Shown: positions 36,461 through 49,767 of the stretch, piece by piece | Position numbering within the stretch: position 1 is the first letter of the stretch | Layout of the letters: the number at the start of each line of letters is the position of its first letter | Origin: Priapulus caudatus | Lineage: Eukaryota > Priapulida > Priapulimorpha > Priapulimorphida > Priapulidae | NCBI RefSeq assembly: GCF_000485595.1 | Contig: NW_014577296.1 | Coordinates: 247,619 to 303,426, forward strand | Direction: 5' to 3' | Length of the DNA: 55,808 bases | Translations under genes and position numbers: made by a program | The notes under the pieces: generated by a model | The model's database searches: none | Seen by the model: only the letters and a program-made list of their open reading frames with translations | What the model was told of the DNA's origin: nothing

Positions 36461-39400
36461 GCACACCTAGTTGCTGAATACTCACCTGGCTCGTTAGGTG
36501 TGCCATCGTAGGCATAGTTACCCAGGTGGAGGCGGCGACCACAGGAGTAGCAAGTCAGACACTCACGGTGGAAGAACAGGCCCTGCGCACCGCACTGCTC
36601 CATGACGTAGAGCCGCTGCTCACAGAAGTAGCAGTCCCGCTTATGACTCACAGTGGGCACGTGCTTCTGCTGCAAAGGTGGTCACGTCCAATCAATGCAC
36701 AGTGCATGCACATAACTACTACATGTAAGTCAACCAGTAACAACCATCGAAGTAACAGCAGTCGATTATCGAAATAGCAGCTGCAATTATGCCAGCCCAA
36801 TAATTAACAGCAAACACGTTCGATCACTCGTTCCACTATTCGCACTAATCACGCACAGATGGACCGGAGTGCGTTTACACGACATTGCATGGGTTATGCT
36901 TACGGCTCTGGGTATGTTGTGCGTAGACCTGAGGTTCTGCATAAGAGACTGGGCCATGGCGCCGACCAGTCCGGAGCCGCGCTGACCCGTGTCGCAGCTG
37001 CCCGGGTCATTCAAACGACGATCTATCTCTCGCATCGTCTGGTCTGCCCGCTCCACCGTCTCGTCTCGTCGGAACTGAATGTCTCCATCCTGCAGGCACA
37101 TTGTGAGGACATCAGGTAAAGGTGAGAACACCAGATGAGGGATGGTGAGACTCCTGAGTGCTGGCTAGGCTTAATATTGAGTAACGTGCACCAATGACAT
37201 CTGGCAAGATAGAACTGCATCTCACTCTGAGACAGTGAGAAACATGTAGACGACTAAAACAGTACTGTGGGCATTGAGTACTAGAAAAATATCATGAAAC
37301 TCACCACATGAATTCATGGCAGTCCGTCAATGCCCCTATTCCTAAATATATCAGCTGCTGAGAGGGTAAGTGACAGTAGAGTACTACATATTCTACTGCT
37401 GCTATATTACTTTAGTTATCACTGTTGTAATAGACATTGCTATATATGAACTTAAATCTTTATTGTCATGAAAACTGATGCACAGGATCAGATGGCTAAA
37501 GATCGAATACCCAAGTTATATATACCAAGGGAAGTGCAAATGGTAAGGTCTGGAGACAATCACTAAAGATTGAGCTGAAAGACATGGGACTTTCATAGGA
37601 TGAGGTCCAAGCCCTGTCATGGGATAAACCCAAGCAGTGAAAGAAAGTTGACGAAAGTGAGGAAAGGGAGAGGACTAACACGCGGACAGTAAGTGATGTA
37701 ATCCTACCCGTATCTCGATGGTAGATGACAGTTGAGCATTTGTAAATGCCTGTCCTTTCTGTGCGAGCACAAACTCTCGCTGGCTCTGCGTCAGTCTATC
37801 TTCCTTGTCAGACTCCAGGCGGCGCCGCAGTTGCTCCCTGCGGGCAGCAAGGTCCTCGTCAGGTTTAGGCTTGGCCGGCTCCTTCATTATGCATGGCTGT
37901 AGAGATGTTGTGCATGGAACAGCATTCAATCAGTAATGGTTATTAGATCGGATTTCGAAAATACAGGGTTAAATATACAACAAATCAAGTTGTGATTGGT
38001 TTCGGTACAGAAAACAATGATGCAATTAGTTATATTATTGCCCACCTAATTAGCAGGAAGTTGAGTTTGCCAGGTACTGTACATAGTGAGAGAGGTGTAT
38101 ACTTCAGCAACAGTTCTTAGGAAGGGCTACTAGATAGCCTACTAGTGGTTTTATAGGGAGAAGATATGGGGAAAAGAAGGGGTAGCCTACCAGCAGTTCA
38201 GCAAGGGATGAGAAGAGAAGAGAATGGGTAGCCCACCAGCAGTTCTTCAGTAGGGGAGAAAAGGGAAAGGGATAGGGCAATCTACCAGCAGAACTGTAGG
38301 GGGAAAGGCGAAGGAAGTGGATAGAATGTAAGCAGCTCTGCAGGGGGAAGTAACGGGTAGCCTGCCCACAATTCTGCACGGGAAAAACGAAGTGGAGGGA
38401 GGCACCCTACTAGTAATTCTATAACGAAGAAAGAGTGGATGGCTTACCAGCGGTTCCGTGAGTCCGGGGATGCGGCGTTCCCGCACCGGCACCTTTGAAT
38501 TATTCGCCAGCTCCTTCAGCTCACGGCGAATCCTGCCCTGCTTCTCCTGCCTCGCTGCCTCCAGCTCCTGGTGAGCCTGAAAGCGCTGCAGTGCAACCTC
38601 CAGGGAGCGCTGCCGCTTGCTGTCGTCCATCCCCTGCAGCGGCGTCTTCAGCGTGTCCTGCGTCTTCTCGCGCGCGTGCTGTCGCCTGATAAGAAACAAG
38701 ATGACTTCTCATAACAGCTGCGTTGCACTGTATAACTCCCACTCTAGGGACATGCTAACAAAACCTCCATTACAGACAGCTGGCTGTATCGCAGAGGTGA
38801 CCGCTAACACAGATTAAATGAACTGATACTTATCACTGTATCATTATCCTGGAGTTCATTGCAACCACTAACACAGACTAGATTGTAAATGAACTGATAA
38901 CTATCATTGTATCATTGTTCTCGTTCTTGAGTTTGCGAGTATCGTATGTAGTTTTATGGCTGCCGTACAGTACGAAGCGGTACCTCGCGTTGAGCTTGCT
39001 GAGCACATTGAGACGACTGGAGATTGACCCACGGCTACTGTGTCGCCGTCCGGCCGGCCGCTCATCCACCTGGCCTTCGCTCCACGGCAACTCATTGCAG
39101 AAGAACTCGTACAGCTGCCAGAGGTATGCAGTCACCTTCAGTGGGTCAGGTGCATCGCCGTCCGCCATCTCAGACCCTGCAATCAACACTCACCCGTTAC
39201 TTCAGCACTCACACCACATAGAACATGATTGTAGAAGTAACATGGGAAATCCCAAATAAAATAAAAACTGACAAAATAGGATGTCTGGCACGGCAGTGGT
39301 TCTATTGGCTACTGTCTATTGAGCTAGTAGTAGTAGCAGTGCGTGCTATTTTGCCGGTGGCCGCCGGTTCAACCCCCTAAACTGCCGGTTCAACACCCCA

Positions 39401-42400
39401 TATATTAATTAGTCCACTTGGCCTATTCAAAATTTTACCTATCTTGCCTTTATATCGACAATATTTACCAATTTCCTGACTAGTTTTTACTTAGAGCCTA
39501 CTACGAAGTAAATCATGTTCCACCAATTCCTGTCAAACAAGTAGAACTCCACTGATAGCAATGAAATACTGAAATACTACGAGTATGCCTAATAAACACA
39601 AAGATAATACTTTTATTAATAATAGAATAAACCGAACAAAATTAAGGGCCTGTTCAAACTTGCAAGGGCCTGTTCAATTTGTCTAAGGGCCTGTTTAAAA
39701 TTTTGGGTGGGCCTGTTCACATTTTGGCTAATATCAAGCCCTGTAGTAGTGTCGAAAAACTGCTACTGAGACTTATCCCTGACAACGTAAGAAGTATTAA
39801 TGGCGACTGATCGGTTTATATGATCGTGTTTCCTTGTAGATTCATAATGAAACTAATCCCATCAGCGTATATGCGATGCTAAGCAGTATGTGGTAAGCTC
39901 AGTGATCTGTAAAGCATATATTAACTAGAGTACCTGTCATAATTGGCCTAATGCCAAATTCCCGTTCTGCGATATCGAACGCTGCCTGGTTGTTTTTTTC
40001 CACTTCGTTTTCCGACAATGATGCGAGATCGCTGAAAAAAAGCGGCAACTTCACCACTAACTGCCAGGAGCTGCTCAATATTACAGTAGAGATGCTGAGA
40101 GAGAAAGAGCCAATCACATGCTGCTAGTTAAACAGTAGAATGTGGATGAATCAGTTAGCATGCATACTGAGTTAACTATCTACACATCACATAACTGCAG
40201 TAGGCTGTCACACCTCTGGGATACCAAACTATGTCATAGCCAACGTAGTAATAATATCAGTCAATAAATGAGAACAAGTGGGGAGGGGTTATACATGTAG
40301 ATTCTTACACATATAATTAGGGTGGGGGGAGTCTATCTCTGTGATAAAGATGGCAGATGGCAATTGTGAGGCAGAACTTACATGATGTTGGGTCGGTAGC
40401 GATGGATGATCGCCGATAGGGCAATGCCACTTCGCCAGGAGCTGCTCATGTTCTCAACCGTGACCCCATCGTAACCTTCGACCTGCTCCTGGCACCATCC
40501 CAATAGCCTGTCAATCTGTCGAATGAATTTGGTTTCGTGTTTAAAGACATGTCTGTAAGCATCAGCAATCGAGTTGTCATCGACTAACGACATAGTAAGA
40601 TTTTTGTCACAGCTGATGCGCAACAGATTTATCAAGGTTGTTATATATGTTGTTAACCATTTAACATACGGTCTCTGCAACAATAGATACAAACGGGTAC
40701 GAGTTCACATCACTCACCTGCATCGTGGTGGTGGTTTCAGTCTTCAGGCGTTTTGGTGCAGACTCCGTTAGCTCAACGATCTGATCTGTGTAGCCTGTCT
40801 CACCTGCATCGTAGAGCGACCTCACCTGACGTGCCACGACTGCCTGCAAGTACGTAAAAACGTACACATGACACGAGTAAGCAATCATATCCGTACTTCT
40901 GCACGGGTTTTCCCGCTCTTCACCACACGTCAGACTTGACATGCCTTCATAGCTGAAGCTAATTTGTGACATCCCATCAATCTTCTGACTTACCTTACTT
41001 GCCTAATCGACATGCCTAAATTTCAAGCTGTGTTTACTTCTGAAATCCCAACACAGTCATGCCGTGTTTTAACACGATGATGTATACGTCTTCGAACCGA
41101 TCCAGTTTACCTGTGTATTGGGGCCATTTACAACATACGACTCCAATTAGCAATCGGGAATGAATTGCCTCGGGTGCGCTATGCGCCTATATACTAGTCA
41201 AGTATGCAATCAGAATTGTGAGTGATTGTATCAATCTGCAACTGAGTATGTTATGCATTTGGTAACTACTAAATATATCTTACATATTGTTTATCAAAGG
41301 TGTTTCACTATCAAAACCCAATTAACCCTGTATTTACATTCATGGTTGTTATTTTTACAAGTCATAGAATGATGCCATCATGGACTCTGAGACACTAACG
41401 TTAATGGTTTCTAGTAAGGCAATAGTAAATAATTAAACATTTGAACAAATAACCCTATCCTGGAGCCATGATGGTCACTAGATCTAACCTAACATGACAT
41501 TAATTGGACTAATAGCAATTTCATGTAGCCCTACACTGTACAGGTTACTGATACGTACACAGCTTTATTGATTTTATGCCGTAGAAACCACAGTGTATCC
41601 TGTGCTAGACATAAGTTTTTGCTGTTGCTTTTGATTGTGTGGTTGGTTGCATATTTTCTGAATACAGACAAGTAGGAACATGTCTTAACGAATCTCGCAG
41701 TCAACTTTTATTCAACCCTGCCATGACCTGGCATGAGTCAACACGTACTATCTATGCACTCCTGTCCACAATCATGAAGAAGAAATCTTGTCATTGGTAC
41801 CTAGCTTATAATTGGCTGCTCACACAATCTCCACAGGAAAGCCACTCAAATTTTGAACCATCTAAATATCGACACCTCTCCTGCCATGCTCAACCCTTCA
41901 CGAACAAATTTACCACGCAGTAAACGTATGACGATTTGAAACTTACATTAACGTTAAAGTTGGGATAGCGCGACGCCGGGTCTAGCGCATAGCGATCAAA
42001 ATTCTTGTGCAGATTGGCAGGTTTCGTCTGAGCCAGCAAACGATACGAAGCCTCTCTTTCAGCCAACACCTGCAGGAAGCATGACAAATGTAATTATGAT
42101 GAAGATCAATAGACATGATAGAGAAGCTATTCGGCCAGTCACTCTAGCCCTACTGCTTATCGAACACTGCTGAAAGTAATTATGATAATAGAAATAATAA
42201 TACCATCAAACAAATTACGGTAGCTCAAAGGAAAATGCAAACGGGTTACAGTAAAAGTGACCACTAACACAGAATCGACTGTAATAACATATTAATGACG
42301 GAGAATGATAGTTGAGACAGAAGGAGAGATCGAGCAACAGCCGAGCAGGTCTGCCGAACACGTGTCATTGACATAATTTCATTTTGTAGGTTAAAGAACC

Positions 42401-45400
42401 GAGTAGCTGACGACAGGTTGGCGGCAGGCGAGCGAGCGAGATCGGTGGCCGAGGCGAGGCGTACCTGAAGAGGGGTGAGTTTTCCTGAGCACCAGCGCTG
42501 CACCATCCAGCATGCGTCGAACACGCCCAGAAAGCCCCGGGCGCAGCCGGATCCCGTCGGCCAGAACGGCTGCAACAGAGATGCGGCGAGCGTCAATGCA
42601 AAGCACAGCAGTTATTAGAATGCACCGTGGAGAACGCATGGAAGAACAACTTGCAAAGTAGACCATGAATCAGAATGAGAGGCGTACCATATTCCCATCA
42701 GGTTCCCACAGATGAAATGCTACTATTTAATAATAAGTAGCTGATATACATACTAGGAATTTATTGAAATGTATTACACATGAATTAGCTTGACGTAAGC
42801 GTATCTGCAGCCGACATCAAATTTGGAACAAATAAGCCAACAGAAAATCATGGAAACTGTTCATTTGCATAGGAATTCTCCTCAATCTAGACTTCACACA
42901 AAATCACGCTACTGCAGTCTTCCCTCTCTCGTATCCGTCCCCGAGACCGATACAATAGTGACCGCGCTTCTATCCGCCCGGAACAAACGCGCTCATGCGA
43001 TTCGCGCGTCTTCGCGTCGGGATCATCGGCTGGATGTGTGTGTACCTCGAGCAGGCTGTCACCGACGAGAGCCATCAGCAGCTTGTGGCCGTGTCTCTCT
43101 ACGACTCGCGCGGCGTGCTCGGCCTGGTACATGCTCGTGAAATCAAACATGGCGACGTCCGGCTCGCCGTATTGGTTCAGCGCAAAGTCGAGACGCGGCA
43201 GCGCGTAGTTAACGGCGAATGAGGAGGCGTCGCGAGCGTAGTCCATGAGCGCCGCCTGGTCAACGTTGTCGCGTGACAGCAGCATTTCCGTGTCGCTGTA
43301 GTCCTGTTGAAGAAGTGAGCATCGGTGATCAACGTGTGACGCGCAATGCACGCCTTGCGCGCGTGAGGGAACAATCGTGTCACTTGCAATGGCTGGGTAA
43401 CATAGGTGTTGAAAAAATATCACCAGGGATCGCTCTCTCATGTGAGAGATGACAACTGTGACCTGCAATAGCATTGTTGCATAAGAGGTGATAAGTTGCA
43501 ACTGTGATGATTGCCGCACGTATGAGGGGAAAATTGTCACCTGTAATGGTTGTCTGATGTAACGGGTGACAAGTGACACCTGCCATGGCAGTGTCACATA
43601 GGAGGTAAAATTTGCCACTGTGATGATTGTCACGTGTGATAGGGGAGCATTATCACCCATGATGATTGTCTCATGAGCGGTGACCAAAAGTCAACTGTAA
43701 GGACGGCCTCACAAAAGATGAGAGAAGTGTCACCTGTGACGACTCGCTCACATATCAGCGAGTGCTGACAGATATCACATCAATGTCACAGTGTGTAAAT
43801 ACCCCTAACAATCAGGAGCTGCAGCATGAAGATGTATATATAATAATGGATTAACTTCAAACCATTTATGAAGCACACATCAAGATGAAAAAAACAATCA
43901 CACACAATATTTCAACACCACTTTTCATATCCCATTTTCATTATTGGACGAGTGTGTGGGCTCGGTCAGATCATCAGAAGAACCAGCCATGTAGCAGCAT
44001 TAATAATTGACTGACACTTGGCAAAGTAATTTCAACAAAGAGTCGTAGCATCATCGTTGTAGAACAGAGGTGGGCTTCTAACAAGTAAATTTCCCAAGCT
44101 TGTAGAGTGGATAGATACCCAAGTGGATATTCATCCACTCACCGTAACATGTATATTGTGATAACAACATGCAAAAACACCATGCCACGTACCTTGCGAA
44201 TGACTCCCCTCCGAAGTAAACTTTGCTTTTTCGCGGTCATCACAAAGTAGTGTGTGTCATCCTTGTAGTACACTATATTCTCCAGGTCTATATCCGTTGC
44301 TAGTCTCATGTCTGCCACGAAAATAAACACAAATACAGTTAACTACGTAGCTGTATTACCTACCAGGCTACCAGCTGTACAAGGTTAAGCAAAAATGAAT
44401 GATAAATGATGCAAATTATTGAGTCATGTCCTTTCGGATCGATTGCTTTTTATTTTCATACAATTATATTATTTTTTTCTGGTAATAACAACAGAGGATG
44501 ATTTAGTGGTACTTAATCGAAGTATTCAAACCCTCCAGTCTTCCTACTGCTTATAATTTGGCTAGTTTTACATGAAACGTACCAATAAAGAATTTCTGGT
44601 TAAAGATGAATGCCACGCCAGATATTTCTTCCACAATGTTTTCATCGTAGCTGTGCCGGTTGATAAAGTTAGCCGTTACAGCGATGGCCAGCTTCCCTCG
44701 AAACTCTTTACGCTTGAACCCTGAAAAAACATGGCTAAAACATAGAAGAATATTCTTATATTCAATTTTCCGTAACAGATATCAACTGAATCACCATAAG
44801 CAATATTTTGGTGGGGAGTGATGGTGTATCATATGGGCAAGTGGGAGGTAGGAAGGAAAAGAGAGATATAAAAAACGGGGGTGAGGAATGGAAAAAGAGG
44901 GAGGAACAGAGATTGAAACCAGGGAAGGAACGGGAGGGAAGGACGGAGGGGCCTGGTGGGTGGGATATAAGAAGTAAGAGAGGCCGGGGCAGGGGGAAAA
45001 AACAAGCATGATCACTAACCTCTTAGAGTATTGCGTTTGCCATCTGCACCAATTATGACGTCAAACTGATAGTCATTGATGGGATGGTCCTTTGGTGACA
45101 GTTGAGCTCTCCAGCCTACTTCTATATATTAGGGAAAACAATGTAAAAATGTAAAGAAAGCATTAAATTATTAAGAACTTCAAATACACGTCAGTACTGC
45201 ATCACATGAATGAGAAAATCTCATGAAAATTCATTTAAATCACAAGTAATAGTTGCAATAGGTGCCGGTGAGGTAACTAAACTTTCAGAAATTCAGAACC
45301 TCAAATTAGCTGCTTTAATTCCACTGCCACCTGCCCGAGTTTCACGCATTTCTCGGCAGCAGACTAGAAATACATGCTTTTATTATAACGCTTGGTGATG

Positions 45401-48045
45401 GAAGCCATGATAAAAGGACTCCTACAGATAGCACGATCTTATAATAACAGCAGCTGTGTGTGGGTGGCTTCATGTGTGATGGCCACTCACTCTTACTTTG
45501 ATCCTCAGGTGGTTCGATGACCTGCTCAAAGGCTGTGTTCGCATGGAACTCAATGCCAAGAAGCAGCGCAACCTTGAGTAGAATGACCTGAGTCTGACGT
45601 ATGCCTGAGCAAGTGAGAGAGAATAGGTGTGCAACATATGTCAAGCAGAATTTGATGGTTATGTAGTCACCAAGTCTACTTGCAAGGTGATGGTTATTAA
45701 TGCCATGTTAATGTATTCAGTGATGACAATACAGGTACGTGGTGACATCACTGACATAGGTAGCAATGTGTGTGACAATACAGGTACGTGGTGACATCAC
45801 TGACACAGGCAGCACTGTGTGTGACAATACAGGTACGTGGTGACATCACTGACATAGGTAGCAATGTGTGTGACAATACAGGTACGTGGTGACATCACTG
45901 ACATAGGTAGCAATGTGTGTGACAATACAGGTATGTGGTGAGATCATTGACACAGGCAGCACTGTGTGACAATACAGGTACGTGGCATCATTGGCAGTCT
46001 CACAGAGAGCGACTAATAGAGAAAGGAAGAGAGACAGACAGATAGAGACACACACAGACAGAGAGAGAAGGGGGAGAGATACAGAGTGAGAGGTTGAGCA
46101 CCCTCTCCTCTAACGCAAGACAACCAGCTAGCAATTATGGAGAGACATTGATGGGGACGTCAATCGCATGTGGAAGACACGCACGCGTGACGTCACGCGA
46201 TCCTACCTTCACTGGTGTGCAGAGCGTGTCATCGACATGGTTCGGGTCGCCTTGCTTGCGGCTGTAGTAGAATGTTCCCTTGACGGGAGAGATCAGTGCA
46301 GCGGTGGGACTATTGCTCTTGGGTATTCCTGTCACACATACAATACCGTTACTGAACGATGGCACCACCACCTTGTCTCTCCAGTACAACATTAGGCACC
46401 GTGTTGCTATTATATGAGTATGACGTCAACCCAGGCTGTCTGGGAAGATGGCATGAAAATAACTTCTTTACATATCTCCTTATTAACCTAATTAAAACCT
46501 AATTAATTAACCTAATTCGTGGGGAAATGATAAGGAATGCCAAATGGTTTATAAGGATGGTCCCTAAATGTTTCCTGACATGGACAACCGTTAATGGTAG
46601 GATTGGCAGTGAGGCAAGATTGCAACCAACTCTTTTCTTCGTAAATGTAATTCCTATCCATAAAACTGTGGCCCATAAGTCAGCTATAGGCTATACGACA
46701 AAATCTTTCTTGGGGGAATATTTTCAATTGTCGCACGGGTGGCAGAAAACCGGAAATATTTTTGTCGGGAATATTTTGATTGGTTGCAAGGTGACATGTT
46801 TTTCAATGAAAAATGTTTTTATCAGAAACATTTCAATGTCACACGGATCACAGCCAACCAGAAACACTTTCATCATGAATGTTCCAACTGGTCGCATAGA
46901 TTGTAGCCAATCAGAAATCTTTTCACCCAGAACATTTTGAACGGATGCGCAGGTTCACAACCAACCAAAAATCTTTTAACCCTGCACAAATTTTGCAGGC
47001 CGCACACACTTCGACAACCGAATAATTTCGGCGAAGACTGAGATGCGTGCGCGGAGCACGTCCGACGACAGGGGGCGCCACTCTGGCCGTACCTGCTCTG
47101 GGGCCATCGTCGCTGCCCAGCACCTGCTGGGCAGTGAACAAAGTAGGTGGCAGCACCGTAATAAACCACGCGCATATTGTTACGCGTACGTACGTACCCG
47201 CTTGAAGTGGTCGAGGACATCGCTGTGGAAGGAGGATCGGAATCCGCAGCTACTGCAGCGATACGGCATCTCTCCTTTAACGTGAGTCATCTTCATGTGA
47301 CACACGAACTTCTCCTGCGAGGAGAACGCCTTCTCACAGATACGACACGACGTCGCCAGCACCTTCTTCCGCCGATGCACCTGCGTGAGCGAGGGAAGAG
47401 GCTGAGCGCCATGGCAACGTGCACGCGACATGCTCGCTCATCGCGGTAAAGCCTGGGACACACCATGCGAATTTATTCGCACGTCCGCACGTCCGCAGCG
47501 AAAATATCAAACATGTTTGATCGCTGCGAGTTTAGGTGCGGATGAAATTCGCCCGCGCTCGAGCAGACGCATCATGCAAATTTTGCTGCGATTTTACAAT
47601 CGCTGCAGACGTGCGAATAAATTCGTATGGTGTGTCCCCCGCTTAAACAATCATTCAGCAACAGCGCGTGGAAACGCCACTCATGGGAAGGCTGTTCATT
47701 TCTACCGCGCGCAAAATACGTATGTAGCGATTGTATGCCTAGTGCCTTAAAAAAAAGTTCTGCTTCATCATGAGAAAATTACGTATTGATTTACCCGATT
47801 TACGATTTAATTTTGTTATTAATCGTTTAGACAATTAAATTGTTTATACAAAAGCATTTTACCACCTTGCAGGCAATGTACAAACTTCACATTCGTTTAC
47901 TAAAATGTTTCAGGCATGTCACGCCGTGCCGTTACTGTAGCACACATGGTGTATAGCTAAGTCAGCATGCTGAACGTACAAGAGACGAGGCATGTAGTGA
48001 AACGTGGCAAAGCGGGTTAGACGATAAGTGTGTGTGTGTGTGGGG

Positions 48046-48084
<39 letters not shown>

Positions 48085-49717
48085 CGTGCGTGCGTGTGTT
48101 TGTGTGTGTGTGTGTGTGCAATTTGTATGCGAGTATATATATAAGATCTATAAGAAAATTATATACAGCCCTTACTTTGTTGTTTGTGTCGATTAGCAAA
48201 TATCACACATAATCTTCACAACCACATAATTCACAAAACACGGCTGGGGCAAAACAACCTCACACATAAGTGAAATACGGACAGGGCAGTCGCATGCCAC
48301 ATAGAGGGTAATTAATTATGATGTGTGTTCCCTCCCAAGTACAGTAAGCATCAATGCATACTTACTGATGTGGTCTATAGAGCCGGCACAGAACTTGCCG
48401 AAGAATTTCTTCGCGGCGAGCATCTTCAGGTCATGTATGACCATCGGCCACAGATGCAGCACATTATTGCGGGAGAACCTGCATGACAACCGGAGACGGT
48501 TAGTCGTCGTCACACAGTGCTGTCACATTCATACCGAAAAAACGTCAACATGATTTTAGGTGCAGGAAAGATTCATTGACGTGCTAATAAAAACACAATT
48601 GACAGTTAATAGAATCAATCGATAATTCAGAAATGGCAGAGCTGACAAAAAAGGTACTGCTACCAACTGTATCTTCTGTGCAATCCCCAGGAGGACCCTG
48701 TCACGAAAGCCTACGACTGATAAACCTCTCTTGACATTGCACAGATGCTACCACATGGCATAGTAAGAAGGAACGCATGGAGCACAAGCATGCAAGCACT
48801 CACATACACACACACACACATACACGCATGCAAGCACTCACATACACACAACACCATCACACATACACTCAAACACAAGATGCCGTGAAAGAACGAGCGG
48901 TAGTTGCCCGGCGACAGTTTCTGCTGCCTCAAGGTCACGCTGGGGAAGGCAAGGGCCACGACCTTGGTCAGGTTGACCCCCGTCGGCGCGCTGCTGCCAA
49001 ACTGTCGCTTGATGAAGCCATCGATGTCGCTGAACATCACGGCGCTCTTCGAGTCCGGAACAAACTGCAGCCGCAGCCTACAACGCGTGATGACACGTTA
49101 CAGATGCGTCACGACACGTTATAGACACGTGACGACATGTTATAGACGCACGACGACATGTTGTTATAGATGCGTGATAACACGTTATAGATGCGTGATG
49201 ACACGTTATAGACGTGCGACGACACGTTATAGACACGTGACGACACGTTATAGATGCGTCACGACACGTTATAGACGTGCGACGACACGTTATAGACGCG
49301 TCACGACACGTTATAGACGTGTGATAACACGTTATAGACGCGCGACGTGTTACAGACGCGTCACGACACGTTATAGACGTGTCACGACACGTTACAGACG
49401 CATCACGACAAGTTATAGATTTTCCTGTGAAAGCCTGCTGCATGTTCGCATCATACAGACAGAGACCGTGACATTTACTCTCGCTACAAAAACGTTGTCT
49501 TAAGCTTTGTACACGGATTTCACAGCCGGCTAGTCCGCCACATGCCGACACTAAGGTGGTAATCATCGTTGACTGATACGCAGTGTACTCCTTCACAGAT
49601 GAATGTGTGTGCTTACCATTTAGCCTGCTCCATTGGCTGGCCAGATGTACGTTTTGGTTTCAACCTTGGCAAGCCAGGCTTCACTGCTGCTACTGCTGCT
49701 ACTGCTGCTGCTGCTGG

Positions 49718-49767
<50 letters not shown>

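Noticed and set aside
36165-36675. Open frames extending the LIM exon into Val-Cys and Phe-rich runs
   Set aside because: They read through the intronic CA and A-rich tracts below the 36486 donor.
42887-43687. 266-codon minus-strand open frame
   Set aside because: Only its 43303-43046 part is real (MICAL exon 9); the rest reads through the intron 8 minisatellite and intron 9.
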